Positions 26,548-36,393 of a stretch of DNA of 64,000 bases are shown piece by piece. Each line of letters starts with the position of its first letter. The first letter of the stretch is position 1. This DNA comes from Saprospiraceae bacterium UBA6168 (lineage in GTDB: Bacteria > Bacteroidota > Bacteroidia > Chitinophagales > Saprospiraceae). Location of the stretch: NCBI GenBank assembly GCA_002435785.1, contig DIUC01000061.1, forward strand, positions 1-64,000. Reading direction: 5' to 3'. The position numbers and the translations under genes were made by a program. A model generated the notes under the pieces. That model did not search any database, was not told where the DNA came from, and was given only the letters and a program-made list of their open reading frames with translations.

Positions 26548-26853
26548 ATGACTACCGCACAAAAAGAAATAAATGCGCTTGGAAAGCCAATGACTGCTAA
26601 GGAGGAATTAGCGGTCAAAAAGGCCTTTGAAAAATTCCCCAACACCAAGAAATTCAAAAAGAGCTTGGAGTTTACAACCTTGCTTCATTTTGATGAGTTG
26701 CGTCTTGCCCATCCAGAATGGGAATTGACCAAGTTACTTAGCATTATTGTGCAAAACCTGCCAAAGGAAACCCCCCCAAGTTTGTTGTTGGAAATGACTA
26801 AGTTGGTTATAGATGAATGGGAAAAGATGGAAAAGCAAGCGGTCGTCGCTTAA
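26548..26853 (+). CDS. small hypothetical protein, partner of the DUF6934-like gene
   Basis: 101-aa soluble, mostly helical and charged protein (TAKEELAVKKAFEKFPNTKKF, LHFDELRLAHPEWELTKLLS). No known domain recognised. The ATG at 26548 lies 5 bp after the upstream stop, so the two genes are almost certainly one transcript; a strong terminator follows at 26869. Confidence 0.75.
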   Translation: MTTAQKEINALGKPMTAKEELAVKKAFEKFPNTKKFKKSLEFTTLLHFDELRLAHPEWELTKLLSIIVQNLPKETPPSLLLEMTKLVIDEWEKMEKQAVVA

Positions 26854-26868
26854 ATTTTACCTACAATG

Positions 26869-26904
26869 AAAAACGGCCTACTCAATTCGATAGGCCGTTT
26901 TTCA
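26869..26904 (+). terminator. bidirectional intrinsic terminator
   Basis: Perfect 12-bp stem AAAAACGGCCTA/TAGGCCGTTTTT (26869-26880 with 26891-26902) with a 10-nt loop. It separates the DUF6934 pair from the convergent S9 peptidase gene and can serve both. Confidence 0.85.
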
Positions 26905-26929
26905 TTACATGCGTATATCTCATTAAACG

Positions 26930-28840
<1,911 letters not shown>

Positions 28841-28895
28841 TAGTTGTCCTTTTTGATGATGAAAAATGGTTTGTAATGCAAAAAACTTTGCGGGT

Positions 28896-28903
28896 CAAAT
28901 ATA
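28896..28903 (-). promoter_or_regulatory. -7 promoter element before the S9 peptidase gene
   Basis: Minus-strand TATATTTG, an exact TAnnTTTG match, about 56 nt before the ATG. No clear -33 TTG at the expected distance. Confidence 0.4.
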
Positions 28904-29060
28904 GAAAACGGTAATTCAGTAGGGTTGAAAGATTGGACGTTGGGCTGGCGGGGCTGGGTGAATGGTGCTCAGATGCCGATGAAAATTTTGAAACTGGCTC
29001 GCTTGCATCCTATGCGACTGAAAATTTGAAACTGATTTAACGGTTGGGCGATGTGCACCC

Positions 29061-29094
29061 TTGTTCTAATTTGCAACGGAAAACCCTATCTTTG
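29061..29094 (+). promoter_or_regulatory. promoter of the Uma2-family gene
   Basis: TTG (29061-29063), 23-nt spacer, TATCTTTG (29087-29094). The ATG at 29111 follows about 10 nt after the predicted start of transcription, supporting that start codon. Confidence 0.6.
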
Positions 29095-29110
29095 TCAAAA
29101 AACATCGAGC

Positions 29111-29710
29111 ATGGAAGCAGTAGCAGTTCAGCAAAAGGGGCAAGTAGGCCCAGTTGTCGCCAAGCCGAAAACCCGCATCTCGTGGGAAGAGTTTCAGCGC
29201 AAATACCTCACCCGTGAGGATGGCTATAAATATGAGTGGGTGGGCGGCGAAATTGTCAAAACCAAACGAACTATGGACTACACACAAATCTTCATTTTCA
29301 CCAACCTTGACGATTTTTTCCAAAAACTAAAGCAACAAGGCAAGGTGTCTGGTAAGTTGATTACCGAAGTTGACACTTTCTTTTTGGAGAACCATAGGAG
29401 GCCGGACATTGCCTGGTTTTCGGATGAACAGGTTAAGCAAGGTAAGCAAGGCATTGCCCCCGTCCCCCAATTCCTCATTGAAGTCATCTCCACCAAAGAC
29501 CAGATGAACCTCGTGGAGGACAAGATGGAGGACTACCGGGCTGCTGGCGTCCAGGTTGTCTGGCAGGTATTTCCCAAGTTTGAAAAAATCCACGTCTATG
29601 GCGGCACCCACCTCAACCAGATGACTGTTTGCCGGGGCGAGGAACGCTGCTCGGCAGCGCCTGTGCTGCCTGATTTCGTGCTGGCGGTGAAGGAGGTGTT
29701 TAAGGGGTGA
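29111..29710 (+). CDS. Uma2 family (DUF820) PD-(D/E)XK nuclease-like protein
   Basis: 199-aa member of the Uma2 family, a restriction-endonuclease fold found in many copies in cyanobacteria and Bacteroidota. It has the family start (ISWEEFQRKYLTREDGYKYEWVGGEIV) and the core acidic residues Asp99 (RRPDIAWF) and Glu124 (FLIEVISTKD). The Lys of ISTKD and EDKMEDYRAAG follow. Nuclease activity has not been established for most members. The ATG at 29111 lies just after a good promoter. The convergent cytochrome gene downstream is unrelated in function. Confidence 0.85.
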   Translation: MEAVAVQQKGQVGPVVAKPKTRISWEEFQRKYLTREDGYKYEWVGGEIVKTKRTMDYTQIFIFTNLDDFFQKLKQQGKVSGKLITEVDTFFLENHRRPDIAWFSDEQVKQGKQGIAPVPQFLIEVISTKDQMNLVEDKMEDYRAAGVQVVWQVFPKFEKIHVYGGTHLNQMTVCRGEERCSAAPVLPDFVLAVKEVFKG

Positions 29711-29751
29711 ACAGGCGTATCGCGTGGGGCTTACAGCCCCACTACCCAATA

Positions 29752-29795
29752 AAGAAAAACAAAATTGGGCGACAATTTCCTATTGCCGCCCAATT
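29752..29795 (-). terminator. intrinsic terminator of the cytochrome c gene
   Basis: 13-nt arms at 29763-29775 and 29783-29795 with one mismatch and a 7-nt loop. On the minus strand the stem is followed by TTGTTTTTCTTT. It lies 80 bp beyond the stop codon of the gene at 29876-30313. Confidence 0.6.
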
Positions 29796-29875
29796 CGCTT
29801 ACCGCACAAACCCAACAGAAAGCCAAGTTTTTCCCAACCCCTAAACCCCCTAAACCTTCTAAACTCCCATCATCC

Positions 29876-30313
29876 TCACTCCTGAATCGTCTTCAAATAA
29901 GCCGTGATGTGGTCAATCTTGGCTTGCAGGACTTTTTCATCGGTAATGCCCTCCGCTGTTTTGAACGCTTCCCACCATACCGGCATGTCAGTCGTACTGT
30001 GGCCGGGCACATTTTCGACGCCAGCGATGATTTTGGAGATTTCCGCATCGGGAAACTCGCCGTTGCGCCGTTGGGCAATCTGCCGGAGGTTCTTCGGCGG
30101 CGTGTCCATCATGGCAGCCATTTGGCTTTGGCCGTCGCCCTTTTCGCCGTGGCACGGCGTGCAATAGGACTTGAACCATTCTTCGCCTTCGGCAACGGCG
30201 TCTTTTTTGGATTCGCCGGCACAACCAATGGCAAAAACCACCAGTGCGGACACGAACAAAAATGCAGGGAGTAATTGACTCCATGCCATGCTTCTTTTTT
30301 GGCTGCTTTTCAT
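29876..30313 (-). CDS. small c-type cytochrome lipoprotein
   Basis: 145-aa monoheme cytochrome c. A hydrophobic leader ends in a lipobox (FAIGC, Cys31). The heme motif is C51-T-P-C-H55, followed by GEKGDGQSQMAAMMDTPPKNL, and a probable axial Met in HSTTDMPVWW. It probably carries electrons in the periplasm. The ATG at 30313 was chosen to start at the basic signal peptide; an internal Met at 30289 is an alternative. No oxidase or dehydrogenase is encoded beside it, so its partner is unknown. Confidence 0.85.
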   Translation of the reverse strand: MKSSQKRSMAWSQLLPAFLFVSALVVFAIGCAGESKKDAVAEGEEWFKSYCTPCHGEKGDGQSQMAAMMDTPPKNLRQIAQRRNGEFPDAEISKIIAGVENVPGHSTTDMPVWWEAFKTAEGITDEKVLQAKIDHITAYLKTIQE

Positions 30314-30507
30314 GACTGACGTTTTGAGTGAATGAATAAATTGCAATGGGTGGTAATAAATTGCCACCTATTTTCTTCCTGCAAGATTACCGCCTATGCA
30401 GAAAATCATTGGTGATTTTAGTCAGGGGGTGGCGGTGCGTTTTGACAATGCAGTTCCCATTTGGGAGATGGCGCCTTTTTTCCTTACTTCGCCGATTCTT
30501 TGCAATT

Positions 30508-32736
30508 ATGAAAAAACTCCTATTCCGCTGCTTGGTCGTTTGTCCCTTTTTTGCGCTTGCGCAAAACCAAACCCTGCTCGACAAAGCCGCCCAACTCCCC
30601 GAATACCAGTTCTTCACCCCCGCCGAAAAGGAAAAGGACTGGCTCATTCATCGGGTCGAGACACCCACCACCGTGCTGCGGGACGGCGATAAAAGCATCG
30701 TCCTCACCAACGGCCTGCTCCTCCGCCGCTGGCGCATCGAACCGGATGTGGCCACCACCCACCTCACCCTTTTAACTAACAACGACAACTATTTGCGGGG
30801 CGTAAAGCCCGAAGCCCAGCTCGTAATGGACGGCGACACCATGAACGTCGGCGGGCTGCTCGGCCAGCCGGAGTACGGCTACCTGCTGCCCGATTGGCTC
30901 GACACGCTGCGGGCTGATTCAGCTGCCTTCCACTGCGTGGACTTTGCGGTGGGGGAACTCAAGCCCCTGCTCAACTGGAAGCAGAACCGGTGGGCGGGCG
31001 AGGCGACCTCCCAGCCTTTGGCTGGCAAGCGGCTCACGTTTATTTACCTACATGAAAATGAAAAATGGCAGGGCGTGACAGTGGCCGTGCATTACGAAAT
31101 GTACGACGGCATCCCGCTGCTCTGCAAATGGATTTCGGTGAAAACGGAGGCCCGGCCCGACCTGACCATCAACCGTTTCACTTCGGAAATATTGGCCGTG
31201 CGGGAGGAGGAAAGCAGTGTGGACCACGGCCCCGGCCTCATGACCCCGAACCTGCTCGTGCAAACCGACTACGCCTTCCACGACATGAGCAGCCGCTTCT
31301 CCAACCAATGCGTGCGTTGGCTGCCCGACCCCGACCACAGCTCGCAGGTGAACTACCAGCGCCTGACGCCGAACCTGCTCACCGTCAGCCCGCCGCTCGG
31401 CCCCAACACCACGCTCTCCCCCGGCGACGAATGGGAGAGTTTCCGAACTTGGGAGCTTCCATTCGACTCCCACGCCCGGGAGCGGAAGGGCCTCGCCGAG
31501 CGCCGCTTGTACCGCACCATTGCCCCGTGGGCGACGGAAAACCCAATCTTCATGCACCTCGTCAGCACTGAGCCAGAGGTGGTCAGGGCAGCCATTGATC
31601 AGTGCGCCGAGGTGGGCTTCGAGATGGTCATCCTCAGCTTCGGCAGCGGCCTGAGCATGGAGGATGTCAGCCCGGCCAATATCCAGAAGTTCAAGGAGCT
31701 GGCGGATTATGCGCACTCAAAGGGCATCCAACTGGGCGGCTACTCGCTCTTCTCCAGCCGCCGCATTGACGACCAAAACGATGTTATAAATCCCGCCACG
31801 GGGCAGCCCGGCGGGGCCATATTCGGCAATGCGCCCTGCCTCGGCAGCCTGTGGGGCATCCGGTATCTGGCCAATTTGCGCAAATTCATCCGGGAGACGG
31901 GCTTCGACATCCTGGAGCATGACGGGCCTTACCCCGGTGATGTTTGCGCCAGCGAAAACCACCCCGGCCACACCGGGCTGGCCGACTCGCAGTGGGAGCA
32001 GTGGGACTTGACGGTGGAGTTTTACAAGTGGCTACGGGAAACGGGCGTCTATCTGAACGCACCCGATTGGTACTTCCTGAATGGCAGCAGCAAAACGGGC
32101 ATCGGCTACCGGGAGGTGAACTGGTCATTGCCCCGTGACCGCCAAATAATGCTCGGCAGGCAGAACATCTACGACGGCACTTGGACGAAAACGCCCTCGA
32201 TGGGCTGGACCTTCACGCCGCTGACCGAATACCACGGCGGCGGGGCAGCAGCCACCTTGGAGCCGCTTGATTCGCACCGGATGGCGTACCGCCAGCACCT
32301 CTGGCAGAACTTCGGGAGCGGGGTGCAAAGCTGCTACCGTGGCCCACGCCTCTTCGACACGGAGGCCACGAAGGCGATGGTGAAGGAGGCAGTGGATTGG
32401 TACAAACGCTACCGCCAAATCCTCAACAGCGACATCGTCCACCTCCGCCGTCCCGATGGGCAGGACTGGGACGGCATACTGCACGTGAACCCAAACTTGA
32501 AGGAAAAAGGGTTGGCGATGCTCTACAATCCGTTGAAGACCAATATTTTACGACGAATAAAACTGCCGCTCTACTACACGGGACTGACGGATGTGGCGCA
32601 GGTGCGCATGGGTAGCAGCGCTGGCAACGGCAGTTCAGAGAGCGATTCAAAGGCATTCACCCTGAACCGCTTTTTTGAGATAGAGGTGGAGGTGGAGGTT
32701 CCGGCAGGGGGCTGGGTTTGGGTGGTGGTGGAGTGA
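30508..32736 (+). CDS. secreted alpha-galactosidase-like glycoside hydrolase (clan GH-D-like)
   Basis: 742-aa secreted protein with a signal peptide (MKKLLFRCLVVCPFFALAQ). A beta-sandwich N-terminal half (to about residue 330) is followed by a TIM-barrel-like part (about 345-620): PEVVRAAIDQCAEVGFEMVI, ADYAHSKGIQLGGYSLFSSRR, GFDILEHDGPYPGD, GVYLNAPDWYFLNG. Asp472 and Asp520 are candidate catalytic residues by position only. The C-terminal beta domain ends near 742. The overall layout fits GH36-type alpha-galactosidases. The exact family and substrate are not certain. The frame is open upstream to 30346, but the signal peptide fixes the start. Confidence 0.68.
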   Translation: MKKLLFRCLVVCPFFALAQNQTLLDKAAQLPEYQFFTPAEKEKDWLIHRVETPTTVLRDGDKSIVLTNGLLLRRWRIEPDVATTHLTLLTNNDNYLRGVKPEAQLVMDGDTMNVGGLLGQPEYGYLLPDWLDTLRADSAAFHCVDFAVGELKPLLNWKQNRWAGEATSQPLAGKRLTFIYLHENEKWQGVTVAVHYEMYDGIPLLCKWISVKTEARPDLTINRFTSEILAVREEESSVDHGPGLMTPNLLVQTDYAFHDMSSRFSNQCVRWLPDPDHSSQVNYQRLTPNLLTVSPPLGPNTTLSPGDEWESFRTWELPFDSHARERKGLAERRLYRTIAPWATENPIFMHLVSTEPEVVRAAIDQCAEVGFEMVILSFGSGLSMEDVSPANIQKFKELADYAHSKGIQLGGYSLFSSRRIDDQNDVINPATGQPGGAIFGNAPCLGSLWGIRYLANLRKFIRETGFDILEHDGPYPGDVCASENHPGHTGLADSQWEQWDLTVEFYKWLRETGVYLNAPDWYFLNGSSKTGIGYREVNWSLPRDRQIMLGRQNIYDGTWTKTPSMGWTFTPLTEYHGGGAAATLEPLDSHRMAYRQHLWQNFGSGVQSCYRGPRLFDTEATKAMVKEAVDWYKRYRQILNSDIVHLRRPDGQDWDGILHVNPNLKEKGLAMLYNPLKTNILRRIKLPLYYTGLTDVAQVRMGSSAGNGSSESDSKAFTLNRFFEIEVEVEVPAGGWVWVVVE

Positions 32737-32737
32737 A

Positions 32738-32962
32738 TCAACCCTCCGTCACCGTCCATTTCAGGTTCAACCGCTGGAGCAGGTTGGTGATGAAGTCAAG
32801 GTCTTTGCGTTCTTTGATTTCTACATTGACGGTCAGTGTAGCTTTTTTTTGGTCAGCTTTGTGCTGCTTGATGAACTTTGCAGTTTCGGCAGCTTCTTCC
32901 TCGGTAAGATGGGTGTGGATGACCTCAATGGGCATATTTTCCGGGTCTTTTATGTACCTCAT
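32738..32962 (-). CDS. small hypothetical protein
   Basis: 74-aa charged protein with alternating helix and strand character (HLTEEEAAETAKFIKQHKADQKKATLTVNVEIKER... split across the centre, then LDFITNLLQRLNLKWTV). No known family was recognised. It starts at an ATG at 32962 and ends 1 bp from the convergent hydrolase gene, which suggests a compact real gene. No promoter was found. Confidence 0.6.
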   Translation of the reverse strand: MRYIKDPENMPIEVIHTHLTEEEAAETAKFIKQHKADQKKATLTVNVEIKERKDLDFITNLLQRLNLKWTVTEG

Positions 32963-33220
32963 TTTTTAAGATTTTTGAGTGAAATAAACATCAATTAAGT
33001 GCTTAGCGGCAACCTTATCTATGTACATCCTGTTGGATTTGCCGACCTGTCTCTTCACGAGCTGTGCTCGTTGACGGCTAAGGTTGCGCCTTTGGGCACC
33101 ATGCGTAGGCCAAGCACGCTGCCTTTCAGCGTCATTGCCCAAAACCTATTGGCTCCGGGCACAAACAATGAAAAGCAGTGGTGCTTTTCCCAAACACAAG
33201 GGGGTAATTTGCCGCATAGT

Positions 33221-34267
33221 TCAATTTTTCAAAGAAGCCATATCTATCACAAAACGATAACGGACATCGCCTTTCAACAAACGCTCATACGCTTCGTTGA
33301 CCTGGTGTGCGCCAATCAATTCTATATCCGCCACGATATTATGCTTGCCGCAGAAATCCAGCATTTCCTGTGTTTCGGCAATGCCGCCGATGAGCGAACC
33401 CGCAAAGCTTTTCCGGCCCATAATCAAGCTGAAAGAGACCACCGGAAGCGGCTCCATCGGTGCGCCGACAAGCACGAGCGCACCGTCCACCTTCAGCAAA
33501 CTGAGGTAGGCGTTGACATCGTGCTGGGCGGATACGGCATCGAGGATAAAATGCAGGCTGTTGGCGTGTTGGCGCATTTGTTCAGGGTCGGTGGACAGTA
33601 CCACCTCGTCAGCGCCCAAATGTTTTGCGTCCACGGTTTTGGAGGCCGATGTGGTGAACACCACGACGTGGGCGCCCATTGCCTTGGCTATTTTGACGGC
33701 CATGTGCCCCAATCCACCAATGCCCACGACGCCCACCTTCTTGCCGGGGCCTACGTTCCAATGCCTGAGCGGCGAATAGGTGGTTATGCCTGCGCAAAGC
33801 AGTGGCGCAGTTGCTGCCAAGTCAAGGTTCTCCGGCACGTGCAGCACAAAACTTTCATCCACCACGATGCTATCGGAGTAACCACCAAAAGTCATTCCGC
33901 CCAAATGCTTGTCGGGCGAATTGAAGGTCTGGGTCATGCCCGGCTCGCAAAACTGCTCCAGGCCATCCTTGCATGGCGCACAGTTCCTGCACGAGTCCAC
34001 CATACAGCCCACCGCTGCGATGTCGCCCACTTTAAACTTCGAAACATGGTTGCCCACTTTGGTCACTTTGCCCACTATCTCGTGGCCGGGCACGATGGGG
34101 TAAACGGTGCCGCGCCACTCATTTCGGGCAGAGTGCAAGTCGGAATGGCAAATACCGCAGAACAGGATTTCGATTTCTACATCGTGCGGCGTGACGTCCC
34201 TGCGTTGGATGGTCAGCATTTCCAATGGTTTTTCGGCAGCATAAGTGCCAATTGCTTTTGAGTTCAT
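33221..34267 (-). CDS. zinc-dependent NAD(P) alcohol dehydrogenase (YahK/cinnamyl-type)
   Basis: 348-aa medium-chain dehydrogenase that interconverts aldehydes and alcohols. Catalytic zinc ligands: Cys37/Cys40-His41 region (CGICHSD) and His62-Glu63 (PGHEIVG). Structural zinc cysteines: SCRNCAPCKDGLEQFC. The Rossmann motif GVVGIGGLGHMAVKIA follows. The sequence pattern (EWRGTVYPIVPGHEIVG, MTFGGYSDSIVVDE, CAGITTYSPLRHW) is that of NADPH-preferring YahK/AdhA-type aldehyde reductases. It stands alone behind its own promoter at 34377-34405. Confidence 0.93.
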   Translation of the reverse strand: MNSKAIGTYAAEKPLEMLTIQRRDVTPHDVEIEILFCGICHSDLHSARNEWRGTVYPIVPGHEIVGKVTKVGNHVSKFKVGDIAAVGCMVDSCRNCAPCKDGLEQFCEPGMTQTFNSPDKHLGGMTFGGYSDSIVVDESFVLHVPENLDLAATAPLLCAGITTYSPLRHWNVGPGKKVGVVGIGGLGHMAVKIAKAMGAHVVVFTTSASKTVDAKHLGADEVVLSTDPEQMRQHANSLHFILDAVSAQHDVNAYLSLLKVDGALVLVGAPMEPLPVVSFSLIMGRKSFAGSLIGGIAETQEMLDFCGKHNIVADIELIGAHQVNEAYERLLKGDVRYRFVIDMASLKN

Positions 34268-34376
34268 ATTGTAGTTGTTTTTAAAAAATTGAGTAGCTCA
34301 AACTATTTTGAAGTCCTGTTGACTTTCCCATCGCTGCCGTGTAGCGAGGCAGGACATTTTCAAAATTGCATTCGGC

Positions 34377-34405
34377 AAATATAGTGTTTTAGTCCATCAT
34401 CCCAA
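34377..34405 (-). promoter_or_regulatory. promoter of the alcohol dehydrogenase gene
   Basis: Minus strand: TTG (34403-34405), 18-nt spacer, TATATTTG (34377-34384). The predicted leader is about 100 nt. Confidence 0.6.
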
Positions 34406-34771
34406 TCAAGGGTACCCTCTTGTCGGACTGCGTGCGACCAAGCTGATGCCATGTCCCTTGGTGGTCGGGATGATTTCCTGGTTGTTATTTTTTTGGTCAA
34501 AAAAGGGCCTGAACTCACCTCCAGCGTGCGCCAAAAATGTGCTTTAGGCGGCAATCGGATTTTCCAAAAGAAATTTTTCCACTTCATTTTTCAAAAAAAG
34601 AACCAAAAAACGCCTTTGTTTTCTGGTGTTCTTGGATGCTTTGTTTAATTTTTTTTGAAAAAACATTAAACGTAGAAATCCGAGCCAAGTGTTCCACTCG
34701 TAGATTGGAATGAAAAACGAAATTTCAAATCGTCTATTAAAATTTGGGAACACAGTACAAGGAGTAGGAAA

Positions 34772-34804
34772 TTGAATCACCCGTTTTTGATAAGATTACT
34801 TTAG
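34772..34804 (+). promoter_or_regulatory. possible promoter of the DUF4331 locus
   Basis: TTG (34772-34774), 22-nt spacer, TACTTTAG (34797-34804), one mismatch from TAnnTTTG. The leader would be about 40 nt. Confidence 0.4.
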
Positions 34805-34851
34805 TGCTTGAGCTTGGTTCCCGAAAATTCTCAACAAATTCATTAATTAAA

Positions 34852-35508
34852 ATGAAAAAGAAGAATCTGCTGTTAACAGCAATCGCTATCCTTTCGGCCT
34901 CCATCGGAATCGTATGGGCCGCCGACCACATTGATGCGCCGGGCGTGAGCAACACCAGCTCGGACATCACCGACTTTTATGCCTTCCAAAGCCCAGAAAA
35001 CCCCAACAACATGGTTTTTGTGGTGAACACCCAAGGCTTGCTCGACCCTACTGCTTCTGCCACGGCTGCCTTCGACGAGAACGTTATGATTCAAGTAAGC
35101 ATTGACAACACTGGTGACAACGTGGAAGACCTTGTCATCCAAGCAGTTGTCAATGACGTTGAATTGAGCGTATACGGCCCTGTGAAGCCAAGCGTAACTG
35201 GTAAAACGGGCATGGTGGAGACGGACGCAACTGTGACTACCACCAAGGTTACGGAGTACGGCAAAACAGCTACTGTCGGCAACAAAAACGGTATCAAGGT
35301 CTTTGCAGGCCCACGTGACGACCCGTTTTTCTTTGACCTCGTAGCCTACCAAAACGTACTTGCCGGCACAGCTTCTGGCTTCAACAACCCAGGCTCTGAC
35401 ACTTTTGCCGGTACGAACGTCATGTCCGTAGTGGTGGAAGTTCCAAAATCAATGCTCGGTTCTGCCGCTTCCCTCAACACCTGGGCTGTCACCAAGCGCA
35501 AGGTTTAA
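34852..35508 (+). CDS. DUF4331 protein, N-terminal half of the domain
   Basis: 218-aa exported protein with a signal peptide (residues 1-23, ending IVWA). It carries the N-terminal DUF4331 signatures: ADHIDAPGVSN, TDFYAFQSPENPNNMVFVVN, FAGPRDDPFFFDL, VMSVVVEVPKSMLG, and WAVTKRKV at the end. In typical DUF4331 proteins the chain continues into a second half; here it stops and that half is encoded separately by the next gene. There is no lipobox or T9SS domain, so it should be periplasmic or released. Function of DUF4331 is unknown. Confidence 0.85.
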   Translation: MKKKNLLLTAIAILSASIGIVWAADHIDAPGVSNTSSDITDFYAFQSPENPNNMVFVVNTQGLLDPTASATAAFDENVMIQVSIDNTGDNVEDLVIQAVVNDVELSVYGPVKPSVTGKTGMVETDATVTTTKVTEYGKTATVGNKNGIKVFAGPRDDPFFFDLVAYQNVLAGTASGFNNPGSDTFAGTNVMSVVVEVPKSMLGSAASLNTWAVTKRKV

Positions 35509-35709
35509 TTACTCATAAGTTGGTTATTTAATTCCTATTAAAACCATATTTCGGGAATATATTTCCCAAAAAAAAATCACTGATAAAAAGACAGCCTTTA
35601 AAATATAGTGGCGGTTAAATGTCTGACTGTCAACTGGATAGCTTTGTCCACCTATTGCTCATCCATTTAATTACACTATATTTTTTTGCTAAAAAAATTA
35701 AATTTAATC

Positions 35710-36243
35710 ATGAAAAATATCATGCGTGCAGGAACCCTGCTTCTTTTGGCATTCAGTGCCCTCTTCGCAAGCTGCGGCAAGGACGATGACACCAATCCGT
35801 TCAAAGGTCTGACTTACCAGCAGCAAGACCAAATGGGTCGCCCAGCCATCAACACGGTTTTCGTGACGACGGCTGACAAGGACGATTTCAATACGACGAT
35901 ACCTTCCGCAATGGGCGGCAAGTACGCCACAAAGTTCCAGAACCAGCTCTTGGCCTTGAACCCTGGCTACACCACCAACGCACTCGGCATGGACGCAGCA
36001 ACTTTCAGCGGCGCACTTGCTACCGATGTGCTCAACGTGGCTACTTCTGGCACCACGACCTTCTTCGATGGCACCAACGTGCTGACGGGTCGTACCCTGG
36101 CCGATGACGTGGTTTCTGTGGAGTTGCTGTTGATTTTCGGTGGCCCAGATGGCACTGCCAATCCGAGCCTCACCGATGACCACGTGAATGCCAACGACAA
36201 AGCATTCTCCAACACATTCCCTTATTTAGCCAGTCCGCATTAA
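35710..36243 (+). CDS. DUF4331-like lipoprotein, C-terminal half of the domain
   Basis: 177-aa lipoprotein (lipobox FASC, Cys near 22). After the leader it contains QQQDQMGRPAINTVFVTTADKDDFN, the motif that starts the second half of ordinary DUF4331 proteins, then GMDAATFSGALATDVLNV, LTGRTLADDVVSVELLLIFGG, and a final NTFPYLASPH. It lies 201 bp after the N-terminal-half gene and before a terminator at 36269, so the two products probably work together in the envelope. The ATG at 35710 starts the signal peptide. Confidence 0.8.
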   Translation: MKNIMRAGTLLLLAFSALFASCGKDDDTNPFKGLTYQQQDQMGRPAINTVFVTTADKDDFNTTIPSAMGGKYATKFQNQLLALNPGYTTNALGMDAATFSGALATDVLNVATSGTTTFFDGTNVLTGRTLADDVVSVELLLIFGGPDGTANPSLTDDHVNANDKAFSNTFPYLASPH

Positions 36244-36268
36244 TTTTTCGGTTAGTAAATCCCTACCG

Positions 36269-36301
36269 CAAGCGGACAGCTTATGCTGTCCGCTTGTTTT
36301 T
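36269..36301 (+). terminator. intrinsic terminator after the DUF4331 pair
   Basis: Perfect 12-bp stem (36269-36280 with 36285-36296), TTAT loop, followed by TTTTT. Confidence 0.85.
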
Positions 36302-36393
36302 GACCTCATTCCCAACCTCAATATCAGAGCTTGCCCGAGCTTTCCGCCCCATTTAACCAAAAAAATCTTTCACCCGTTTCAATCAACAACCGC

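Larger units (their letters stand above)
34268..34851. other. intergenic region between divergent genes
   Basis: 584 bp with no recognisable gene. It holds the minus promoter at 34377-34405 for the alcohol dehydrogenase and a likely plus promoter near 34772-34804 for the DUF4331 gene. The A/T-rich centre has many A and T runs. Confidence 0.5.

Noticed and set aside
32999..34261. A 420-codon plus-strand open frame over the alcohol dehydrogenase
   Set aside because: The complementary strand encodes a complete, motif-intact dehydrogenase with its own promoter.
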